Source: JAFGJU01 sp964570935
GTDB lineage: Bacteria; Eisenbacteria; RBG-16-71-46; JAFGJU01
Reading direction: 5' to 3'
DNA length: 32,006 nt
Assembly: GCA_964570935.1 (NCBI GenBank)
Contig: CAZMZP010000052.1
Location: 1-32,006 of the forward strand
Position 1 is the stretch's first letter. Each line of letters starts with the position of its first letter. Shown here in pieces: positions 21,868-29,177 of this stretch. The notes under the pieces are model-generated. The model was given only the letters and a program-made list of their open reading frames with translations, was not told the DNA's origin and did not search any database. The translations under genes were made by a program, and so were the position numbers.

Positions 21868-22416
21868 TCAACCGGCAAGCAGCTCCGAGACCTTGAACAC
21901 CGAGTCAAAGCGGTAGCCGGCGCGCCTGATTTCCTCCGCGCCCCCCTCCTCTCTGTCCACCACGGCCAGCGTTCGCGCCACCACGCAGCCCGCGTCCTCG
22001 GCCGCTTTCGCCGCAGTCAGAATCGACCCCGCGGTGGTCACGACGTCGTCCACGATGACGACCTTCCAGCCGGGCCGGAAATGGCCCTCAAGCTTGGCGG
22101 AAGTGCCGTGGGCCTTCTGTTCCTTCCGGACCATGAAGGTGGGGAGCTCCTTCCGCTCGATGAAGCTGACCGCCGCGACCGCTCCGGCTATCGGGTCGGC
22201 TCCGATGGTGGGGCCGCCCAGCGCGTCCACGCCGCCTTCGCCCAGCATTGCGAGCAGAACCTTGGCCAGAAGATACGCGCCTTCGGGCAGAGTGCTGAGC
22301 TTCCTCAGGTCGAGGTAGTAGCTGCTCTTCCTGCCTGACGAAAGAGTGAAGTCGCCGTATGAAAGGCAGTGTTTCCGTATCAGCTCCGCCAATCTCTCTC
22401 TTTCAGTCTGTGACAT
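21868..22416 (-). CDS. pyrE: Orotate phosphoribosyltransferase
   Basis: A 182-residue enzyme joining orotate and PRPP to form OMP in pyrimidine synthesis. The PRPP-binding loop is clear (VVIVDDVVTTAGS, about residues 117-129), as are the N-terminal FTLSSGRKSSYYLDLR block and the MVRKEQKAHGTSAKLEG flexible loop with its Lys/His residues. Length is usual for the family. The ATG at 22416 has GGGAGG 5 nt upstream. It is a single-gene unit with a promoter at 22476-22503 and an intrinsic terminator; no other pyrimidine genes are in the window. Confidence 0.95.
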   Translation of the reverse strand: MSQTERERLAELIRKHCLSYGDFTLSSGRKSSYYLDLRKLSTLPEGAYLLAKVLLAMLGEGGVDALGGPTIGADPIAGAVAAVSFIERKELPTFMVRKEQKAHGTSAKLEGHFRPGWKVVIVDDVVTTAGSILTAAKAAEDAGCVVARTLAVVDREEGGAEEIRRAGYRFDSVFKVSELLAG

Positions 22417-22475
22417 GGTACCTCCCTGGCAAGGGAATCTGGTGTCGGGCGCGCGGCCGTCGAGGCGCCGTGCAT

Positions 22476-22503
22476 AGTGTAACCGTCTCCCGCGGAGTGT
22501 CAA
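22476..22503 (-). promoter_or_regulatory. Sigma70-type promoter for pyrE
   Basis: On the minus strand TTGACA (22503-22498), 16-bp spacer and TACACT (22481-22476). The spacer holds a short CTCC-GCG-GGAG inverted repeat. The start near 22469 gives about 50 nt of leader with no pyrimidine attenuator hairpin that I can see. Confidence 0.65.
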
Positions 22504-22575
22504 GATGAGGCGGGCCGGCTCAGGAGCCGCAGCGGGCGCGAGTCACCCAGGCCACTTTCTACAAGCGTGCTTTGC

Positions 22576-22584
22576 TGGTATACT
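22576..22584 (+). promoter_or_regulatory. Extended -10 promoter for the plus-strand protease
   Basis: TGG-TATACT (22576-22584) is an extended -10 element; the matching -35 position (TTTCTA at 22556-22561) is weak. The start would be near 22591, about 35 nt before the ATG. Confidence 0.5.
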
Positions 22585-22625
22585 TTGACTGGCAAACAAG
22601 CGCAAGGCAAACTAGGGGGATCATC

Positions 22626-25600
22626 ATGCGACATCCTGCTCTCTCGCGCGCAAGCACCCGTCGGCCCGGGCGATTTCGGAAGAGTCGCGGACCGGCCGAG
22701 AATCCGTCCGCCGTCTGCGTGTTTCTGTTTCTGCTTCTGTGCTCCTGCCTGACCGGGGTCGGCGCCGCGGGGGAAACCGCGCTCCCGTACGATCCCGCCA
22801 GTCAGTATCTGTCAGGCGGCCCGGCGGCTCAGTCTGTGGGGGACCCCACGGACACGGACTCGCTTCTTCTCCTCCAAACGACGGGGCTTGCCTCCAGGCC
22901 CGGGTTGAGGTTCGCCAGGGGCGTGCTGATCGTCAGGCTGGACGAAGGCCTGGAGTCGCGGGTGGGGGAAGGCGTCAAGCTGACGACGGGGAGCACGGAC
23001 CTGGACGACCTTCTTGCCTCGCGCGGACTCGTGACCGCCGAGAGACTGTTTCCGTGGGACTGCGAGGACAGGACCGGGGGCGAATGCGGCTTCCTGAGGC
23101 TGACGTTTCCCGAGGGAACGGACCTCCAGGAGTTGATGGACGCGCTGGCCGGCGCGGAGGGAGTCACCCGCGTGGAGCCGGTGGGAGTCCATCGGGTGAG
23201 CTTCTACCCTGACGACCCGTACCTCGGCTGGCAGTGGGCCCTGAACCACGTCCCGGACCACGACGTCAACGCACCCGAGGCCTGGGACGTGGAGCGCGGC
23301 GATTCATCGGTCGTGGTGGCCATAGTGGACACGGGCGTCGACTGGCAGCATCCGGACCTCGGCGGGCCCTCTCCCTTCACCGGCGGCAGCATCAAGACTA
23401 ACTGGGTCGAGTTCAACGGCTCTGCGGGTGTGGACGACGACGGCAACGGGTTCGTGGACGATGTGCACGGCTGGGACTTCGTGACGGGCGTGGCCGGGAC
23501 GCAGTGCTCCGGCGAGGACGCCGAGACGCAGGACAGTAACCCGTCAGACTTCTTCGGGCACGGCACGCACGTGGCCGGAATAGTCGCGGCCCGCACCGAC
23601 AACGGGGTCGGCGTGGCCGGCCTGGCGCACGGCTGCAAGGTGCTGCCCGTGAGGGCGGGCTGGTGCGCCCAGGGCTACGGCGGTGTGGTCCGCATGGACT
23701 TCTGCGCGCAGGGCATCATGTACGCAGCGCGGAACGGAGCCAGAATAATCAACTGCAGCTGGAACTCCGACTCCTCCGGCGGCCTGGACGTCGCGGCGGA
23801 CACCGCGATTGCCCGGGGCGCCATAATCGTAGTGTCCGCGGGCAACCAGGGCAATCAGTCGCAGGCCGCAAACTACATGAGCACAAGGGGCGACTGCTTC
23901 GACGTGGCAGGCACGGATTCGAACGACGTCAAGTACTCTGCCAGCAGCTACGGGACGTGGATAGACTTCTCGGCGCCGGGCGCGGCGGTTCTGAGCACAT
24001 ACTATAATCGTGCGGTCGCAGAGACCTTGCGTCACTGGTATGCCTACATGGACGGCACGTCCATGGCCGCGCCGCACGTTTGCGCCTTGAGCGCGCTCCT
24101 CCTGTCCCAGGATCCCACTCGCACCAGGGCGGAGGTACGCAACATCATCGCCTCCACGTGTGACCAGATAAACGGTCTGAACCCGTCCTACGTTAACCTG
24201 CTGGGCGCCGGCAGGATCAACGCTTACGCGGCCCTGTCTCTGGGCAGCGGTGATTGGCAGCGGGTGACCGGTGGGCCGGTGACGGGCTCGCCGCTCCCAG
24301 TCAGGATAGGCTTCCGGAAGTACGCGGTGGTCACAAGCTCGGACGGCTGCGTGTACGTCTTCGACTCTGACGGCGGCCAGGCAGCCGGATGGCCCAAGTG
24401 CCTGCCCGGCAAACTGACTTCTCCCGCGGCCGGCTTTCTCGACTCCGACGTAACGATCAACGTGGTGGCCGCCAGCGACTCGGGATACGTGTGTGTCTGG
24501 AACGCCGGCGGAAACCCGGCCCTGGGCTGGCCGGTCAGACTGCCGGCGGCCGTGGTTTCCGGTCCGATGCTGTCCGACGTCGATGGTGATGGTGAGCTCG
24601 AGATAGTGTGCGGCATCGCGGACGCCTCGCTCCGCGTTCTGGAGAGCGACGGAAGCCCGGGAGTCCCTTCCGTAGACTTCGGCGGACCGCCGACTTCAGA
24701 GCCCGCCTTCGCGGCCATGGGGCTTGATACGAGTAACGTGATACTGATAGGGACGTCCGATTCAAAGCTCAACGCCGTCAGAGCGAACGGCACTCCGGCG
24801 CCCGGCTGGCCGGTGTCTCTGGACACCGCCTCTTTCCGCTCCCCGGCATGCGCGGACATCGACGGTGACGGGAGGAGCGAGGTGTTCGCCGGCGACTCAG
24901 ACGGGCTTGTGCACGGGCTGGACGACCTGGGGGGGTCCATCGGCGGTTGGCCGCGGGCGGTTTCGGCGGCCCTTACCCGGTCTGCGGCGCTTGCTGACGT
25001 CGACGGCGACAGCCTCCCGGACGTGGTGGCCGCGAGCGCCGACGGCGCGGTGTACGCGTGGTCCCTGGGGGGACAGACCCTGTCGGGCTGGCCAGTGTTC
25101 GCACCGGAAGTGGTCTCGTCTTCCCCGTCGGTGGTCGACTTGGACGGCGACGGGAAATGCGAGGTGGCGGTGGGGTGCGACGACGGGAACATGTACGTCT
25201 GGTCCTCCAACGGCCTGCCGTTCGCCGGGTGGCCGCGCAGCACCGGCGGCGCGGTGAAGTCTTCGCCCTGCGTGGATGATTTCGACTCTGACGGCGAGTT
25301 CGAGATGGTGGTCGGCTCTGACGACGGCAAGGTGCACTACTGGAACCTGGACGGCTCTGACGCTCCGGACGCGATTCCCGGCTGGCCGATGTACCGGCAC
25401 GACGCGAACAGGACGGGGAACACGGGGCTCACGGTCCAGATTCCGGCACCTCCCCCGAAACGCCGCATCACAGTCGTCGCGAGCCCCAACCCGTTCGGCG
25501 GCGCAAGCTCCGCGGTGACCTTCAACATCTCGGTTGTGGGCGCCCCAGGCACCTCGGCCGGCCGCCGAGGGACGCTCTTGATATTCGATGTGGCCGGAAG

Positions 25601-25763
25601 AGCGTTGGTCGAGATCCCGGTGTTCGGACATGGAGGCGAGCTCACGGCGACGTGGGACGGAGGTAACGACTCCTCCAGGAAGCTTGGGGCCGGAGTGTAC
25701 GCGTACACGCTGGAAGTGGACGGCCTGAAGGCGGAAGGGAAGCTCGTGTTTCTGAAGAGATGA
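22626..25763 (+). CDS. Secreted subtilisin-like (S8) serine protease with eight-repeat beta-propeller and FlgD-like tail
   Basis: A 1045-residue exported protease. A long basic leader is followed by a hydrophobic core (VCVFLFLLLCSCL) and an Ala-rich cleavage region; a propeptide-like segment reaches about residue 190. The S8 domain has an intact triad: Asp235 (AIVDTGVDW), His312 (GHGTHVAG) and Ser479 (DGTSMAAPH). Residues about 559-930 hold eight repeats of about 45 residues with FG-GAP/VCBS-type signatures (DVDGDGELEIVCG, DIDGDGRSEVFAG, DLDGDGKCEVAVG and others), each ending near a GWP motif, probably a beta-propeller with calcium sites. The end (SPNPFGG ... DGGNDSSRKLGAGVYAYTLE) is a FlgD-like domain. 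The ATG at 22626 has TAGGGGG upstream. It is divergent from pyrE and convergent with the FnIII lipoprotein, with a shared terminator. Confidence 0.92.
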   Translation: MRHPALSRASTRRPGRFRKSRGPAENPSAVCVFLFLLLCSCLTGVGAAGETALPYDPASQYLSGGPAAQSVGDPTDTDSLLLLQTTGLASRPGLRFARGVLIVRLDEGLESRVGEGVKLTTGSTDLDDLLASRGLVTAERLFPWDCEDRTGGECGFLRLTFPEGTDLQELMDALAGAEGVTRVEPVGVHRVSFYPDDPYLGWQWALNHVPDHDVNAPEAWDVERGDSSVVVAIVDTGVDWQHPDLGGPSPFTGGSIKTNWVEFNGSAGVDDDGNGFVDDVHGWDFVTGVAGTQCSGEDAETQDSNPSDFFGHGTHVAGIVAARTDNGVGVAGLAHGCKVLPVRAGWCAQGYGGVVRMDFCAQGIMYAARNGARIINCSWNSDSSGGLDVAADTAIARGAIIVVSAGNQGNQSQAANYMSTRGDCFDVAGTDSNDVKYSASSYGTWIDFSAPGAAVLSTYYNRAVAETLRHWYAYMDGTSMAAPHVCALSALLLSQDPTRTRAEVRNIIASTCDQINGLNPSYVNLLGAGRINAYAALSLGSGDWQRVTGGPVTGSPLPVRIGFRKYAVVTSSDGCVYVFDSDGGQAAGWPKCLPGKLTSPAAGFLDSDVTINVVAASDSGYVCVWNAGGNPALGWPVRLPAAVVSGPMLSDVDGDGELEIVCGIADASLRVLESDGSPGVPSVDFGGPPTSEPAFAAMGLDTSNVILIGTSDSKLNAVRANGTPAPGWPVSLDTASFRSPACADIDGDGRSEVFAGDSDGLVHGLDDLGGSIGGWPRAVSAALTRSAALADVDGDSLPDVVAASADGAVYAWSLGGQTLSGWPVFAPEVVSSSPSVVDLDGDGKCEVAVGCDDGNMYVWSSNGLPFAGWPRSTGGAVKSSPCVDDFDSDGEFEMVVGSDDGKVHYWNLDGSDAPDAIPGWPMYRHDANRTGNTGLTVQIPAPPPKRRITVVASPNPFGGASSAVTFNISVVGAPGTSAGRRGTLLIFDVAGRALVEIPVFGHGGELTATWDGGNDSSRKLGAGVYAYTLEVDGLKAEGKLVFLKR

Positions 25764-25815
25764 GTCCGGCCGCCCTGACGTTCCGCCGGCCGATAAGCTC
25801 AGGCGCCAGAAAAGC

Positions 25816-25846
25816 AGAGAGGAGGGTTCAAGACCCTCCTCTCTTT
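25816..25846. terminator. Bidirectional intrinsic terminator
   Basis: A perfect 12-bp stem (25816-25827 with 25833-25844) with a 5-nt loop TCAAG. T-rich tracts follow on both strands (TTTCTC on plus; CTTTTC after the stem on minus). It serves the convergent protease and lipoprotein genes. Confidence 0.88.
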
Positions 25847-25886
25847 CTCGTAGCCACCTGGTTGTGAAGGAGCTACCGGGAGAAAA

Positions 25887-26345
25887 CTAGAGCTGGTTCA
25901 GGTTCGGGTATCCCGAATCCTGTCCACCCTGGTCCGAGGTTCCGATCGTCACGGCCATAACCTGCGAATAGGCGCTCTCGTTGCCTGACATGTCAACAGC
26001 AGTCGACCTGTAGTAGTACGTCATGCCCGGCGTGAGGCCGTCAGCCGAGTAGGTGTTGGTTACCATCGGCTGGGAGTTTACGACGATGTAGCTGTTCTGA
26101 TTGACTGGATTGGGCTCGTACCTGTACAGGTTGTAGCCCGCCAGGTCAGTCTCGGTGTTCCTTGCCCAGCGCAGGATAGCACTGCTGCCCTCGGCCTTGG
26201 GCGCCCACGCCGTGGGAGCCATCGGCGGCACTGTGTCTTCCTGGTTCATGACCGGGCTCGCGGGGTTCTCGCTGCTGCAGCCGGTCAGCACGAAGGGAGC
26301 AAGGAGCAGGGCTAGAACCATGAGAGAGGACCGCTTGTTGAGCAT
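25887..26345 (-). CDS. Lipoprotein with a fibronectin type III domain
   Basis: A 152-residue lipoprotein. A lipobox LTGC (Cys23) follows a basic N-terminus and hydrophobic stretch, so it should be lipid-anchored at the cell envelope. Residues about 40-135 are one fibronectin type III-like domain (APTAWAPKAEGSSAILRWARN...DLAGYNLYR...TYYYRSTAVDMSGNES), a module for protein or glycan contacts outside the cell. No catalytic motif. AAAGGAGGT lies about 8 nt before the ATG. Base composition looks less GC-rich than its neighbours. It converges on the plus-strand protease; a functional link is possible but unproven. Confidence 0.85.
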   Translation of the reverse strand: MLNKRSSLMVLALLLAPFVLTGCSSENPASPVMNQEDTVPPMAPTAWAPKAEGSSAILRWARNTETDLAGYNLYRYEPNPVNQNSYIVVNSQPMVTNTYSADGLTPGMTYYYRSTAVDMSGNESAYSQVMAVTIGTSDQGGQDSGYPNLNQL

Positions 26346-26808
26346 GTGGACCTACCTCCTTTGGGTGGTGTACCGATCCGTCTCGCGCTAAGTTGGAGAG
26401 CCTGGATGTTGTCGCATGAAGCGCAGAGTCTGTTACGGCTAGCCAGCGAACGTGAGCCGTTTATCGCAAGAACCGTACCACTCGACCCGGCTCGGGCGCC
26501 GAGGCCCGGGCGAAGGCGCATTTGTCTGCAACAGAACGCGGTCTCACGCTGGAAATTCGAAAGACGGCCCGGCTGGGGGAGTTGAGCGTAGAGTGACCGG
26601 CCCGGGATTCGTAGCGAGTTGCATGAGGCGTTTGCAAAATGCGACGTCGGACACTCGGGTGGCCGTGACCTCCGGGCTGCCGCCCCCGCCCGTCCTTGAC
26701 AGCGGCCCCGGGGCGGTGTTAGGTTCACGCTCCGCCAAGACCGGCAGGCAGGTCACGCGGCTTACTGAATGAGGAAGCGGAGGTCTTCCAAGAAAGAGAG
26801 ATTGCGCG
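26346..26808. other. Intergenic region between lipoprotein and M23 peptidase genes
   Basis: 463 bp between divergent genes. Short open frames here have no domain signature, so I see no gene. On the plus strand TTGACA (26696-26701) is followed 17 bp later by TTAGGT, a weak promoter candidate for the M23 gene. I see no convincing minus-strand promoter. No riboswitch, repeat or strong hairpin was recognised. Confidence 0.4.
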
Positions 26809-29172
26809 ATGCCGCCATCGACACGGATCGAGCCGACTCGCCGGCCCAGGCGCCTGCCGAAACATCTGCTGCTCGTCGCCGTTCTCTGCTGCCCGGCTTC
26901 GGTAGGGGGGCAGGAGTTGGGACCGCCCCTCCCGTCATGGTTTCCAGTCACGTCCACCTTCTGTGAATACAGGACGCAGCATTTTCACGCCGGCATCGAC
27001 CTCGCCACCGGAGGAAGGGTGGGCGTGCCCGTTCTGGCCGTGGGCCGGGGCCACGTTCACCGCGTGCGCGTTTCCGGGGCCGGCTACGGGAAGGCAGTGT
27101 ACCTTAGCCTGGAGAGCGGCCTGACGGCGGTCTACGGGCATCTGGACGGGTTCTCGGAAGAGATAGAATCGTTCGTGCTTTCCCGGCAGCTCGAGTCAGG
27201 AGACTACGAGCAGGATCTGTTTCCGCCGCCCGGTTTGTTGGGTGTGGAGCAGGGAGAGACGATCGGGTTTTCCGGCGACACTGGAGCGTCGTCGGGCCCG
27301 CATCTTCACTTCGAGCTCAAGCGGGCGGAAACGGCCCTCAATCCGCTCACGACGTGGTACCGTCTGGCCGACGAGGTGCGGCCGACTTTCAACTACGTGA
27401 GACTGGTGCCGGTGGGGCCGGACTCCGAGATAGAAGGCGCCGGCGCTCCGTGTGTGGTCCGGGTCGGCGGCTCGGGCCGGCGCGGCGTGTGGGAGGCCGC
27501 CAGGGTTCCCAGAGTCGCGGGCAGCTTCTACGTGTCGGCCTCAGTGTTCGACAGGACCGGCGGAGCTTCCAACCGGCTGGCGGTGTACGAGACGAAATTG
27601 TTCCTGGACGACTCACTCGTGTTCGAGAACAGGTTCGATGAGATAGAGGAGCCACGCACAAACGAGGTGGAGCTGGCGTACGACCTGGGCCTGGCGCGGA
27701 GGGGCGAGCGCTTCACGCTTAACCTTCGCCGCTTCGAAGGCGCGAGGCTGCGCGGGGCGCAGTGGCTCGGCCCGCGGGCCGGGGTCATTGACGTGGAGCA
27801 GGCGCGGCTCAGGGGACAGCACACTCTCCGCGTGGAGGCGAAGGACGTGGCGGGGAACCAGACCACGGTGATACTCAGGTTCCTGGCCGGGACAAGGCCG
27901 TCCGTGGAGTCGGTCGGCTTGGCCAAGAACGGCGCGGTGCTTTCTGTCGCGGCGCACGTCCGGAGGGGGCGGCCTGCGCAGGAAGGCGTCCCGGCTGATC
28001 GTGTGTGGCTGAGATACCAGATCCGGGGTGTGCCGGGTACTCCCGCAAGGATCCCGCTTCACCTGGGGCCGCCGCACGAGACGCCGCCAGGCAAAGCGGC
28101 GCGATACGGGTGTGACGTCCCTCTGCCCGCCGCGCTCGAGGGGGTCCGGCTCGAGGACCTCGCCGGTGAGTTCAGAGTTTGGGTGGAGGGCGACGAGGGC
28201 TTCGCCTCGGCGCCGTACAGCACCTGCCTGCTGGGCGCCGCGGAGCCGGCCGACGTGACAGCAGACCTCGACGTAACGAGGCACGAGGACTTCGCCGAAA
28301 TACTCGTCAGCGTCACGCCGCACTGCGTGAGGCCCAGAATCGGCGTCGTGGCCAGGGACACGGTGTGGCTCAAGACGGTCGAGGAGAAGGACGGCCGGTA
28401 CAGGGCCAGGTTCCGGTTCTCGCATCTCTTCTCGGACGGCGGCACCGCGGTCTGCCTTGTCCCGGCCGGAGGGTCCCGCGTGGTAACGCGTTCGCGCCCG
28501 ATCCCTCTCAGCCTGGTCCGGAAGGGCACGGCCGGTGTCGTCCGGCTCCCGGCCGGGGAAGCCGCGTTCAGGTACGAACCCGACACTTTCTACGGTGACG
28601 CGTACGTGAGCATCGAGAAAGAGGAACCCGGCGACCTCCCCGCGGGCCTCAGCTTCGTGAGCGACGTTTTTTCCCTGGAGCCGCGCGACGTAGTCTTTGA
28701 CAAACGAGGTGCCGTGGTCATAAGATGTGCAGACGGCGCCGCGGCATCGGGCAAGGTGGCCGTGTACGGACGTGAGTCCGGCTCGAGGTGGAACTACGCC
28801 GGGGCGGTCCCGGACACTCTAGCGAACACAATCGGGGCCCAGGTCAGGACACTGTGTGACTACGCGCTCATCAGGGACGACGCGCCGCCGAGCGTTTCGG
28901 GCGTCCGCCCGCGCGGCGGCGGCGTGACGGCGAGCGGCACACCGCCCATACACGCATACGTGCGGGACGTGGGTTCCGGAGTGGAGTGGAAGGGAATGAC
29001 GGTGAGCGTGGACGGCCGGAAGGTCCTGAGCGTGTGGGACCCAAGGTATTCAAGACTCAGCGTCGCGCACTCGAGTCCGCTCGCGCCCGGCAGGCATCGT
29101 GTCGTGTTTGAAGTGAGGGACAGGTCGGGCAACCTGCGCGTTGCCGAGACTTCTTTCAGAGTCTCGAGGTGA
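26809..29172 (+). CDS. Secreted M23-family (LytM-like) peptidase with long C-terminal region
   Basis: A 787-residue exported protein. After a basic N-terminus and short hydrophobic signal (HLLLVAVLCCPASVGG), an M23 metallopeptidase domain covers about residues 45-185. Zinc ligands and catalytic residues are visible: His60 and Asp64 (HAGID), His111 (YGHLDG), and His165/His167 (GPHLHFEL). M23 enzymes cut peptidoglycan cross-bridges or act as regulators of such enzymes. The remaining about 600 residues contain beta-rich stretches, including a late Ig-like segment (PPSVSGVRPRGGGV ... VFEVRDRSGNLRVAETSFRV), resembling extracellular Ig-like or carboxypeptidase-regulatory-like repeats; no second enzyme motif was found. 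The ATG at 26809 has only a weak purine-rich GAGAG about 11 nt upstream. The dnaE gene overlaps or closely follows the stop. Confidence 0.85.
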   Translation: MPPSTRIEPTRRPRRLPKHLLLVAVLCCPASVGGQELGPPLPSWFPVTSTFCEYRTQHFHAGIDLATGGRVGVPVLAVGRGHVHRVRVSGAGYGKAVYLSLESGLTAVYGHLDGFSEEIESFVLSRQLESGDYEQDLFPPPGLLGVEQGETIGFSGDTGASSGPHLHFELKRAETALNPLTTWYRLADEVRPTFNYVRLVPVGPDSEIEGAGAPCVVRVGGSGRRGVWEAARVPRVAGSFYVSASVFDRTGGASNRLAVYETKLFLDDSLVFENRFDEIEEPRTNEVELAYDLGLARRGERFTLNLRRFEGARLRGAQWLGPRAGVIDVEQARLRGQHTLRVEAKDVAGNQTTVILRFLAGTRPSVESVGLAKNGAVLSVAAHVRRGRPAQEGVPADRVWLRYQIRGVPGTPARIPLHLGPPHETPPGKAARYGCDVPLPAALEGVRLEDLAGEFRVWVEGDEGFASAPYSTCLLGAAEPADVTADLDVTRHEDFAEILVSVTPHCVRPRIGVVARDTVWLKTVEEKDGRYRARFRFSHLFSDGGTAVCLVPAGGSRVVTRSRPIPLSLVRKGTAGVVRLPAGEAAFRYEPDTFYGDAYVSIEKEEPGDLPAGLSFVSDVFSLEPRDVVFDKRGAVVIRCADGAAASGKVAVYGRESGSRWNYAGAVPDTLANTIGAQVRTLCDYALIRDDAPPSVSGVRPRGGGVTASGTPPIHAYVRDVGSGVEWKGMTVSVDGRKVLSVWDPRYSRLSVAHSSPLAPGRHRVVFEVRDRSGNLRVAETSFRVSR

Positions 29173-29177
29173 TCGAA

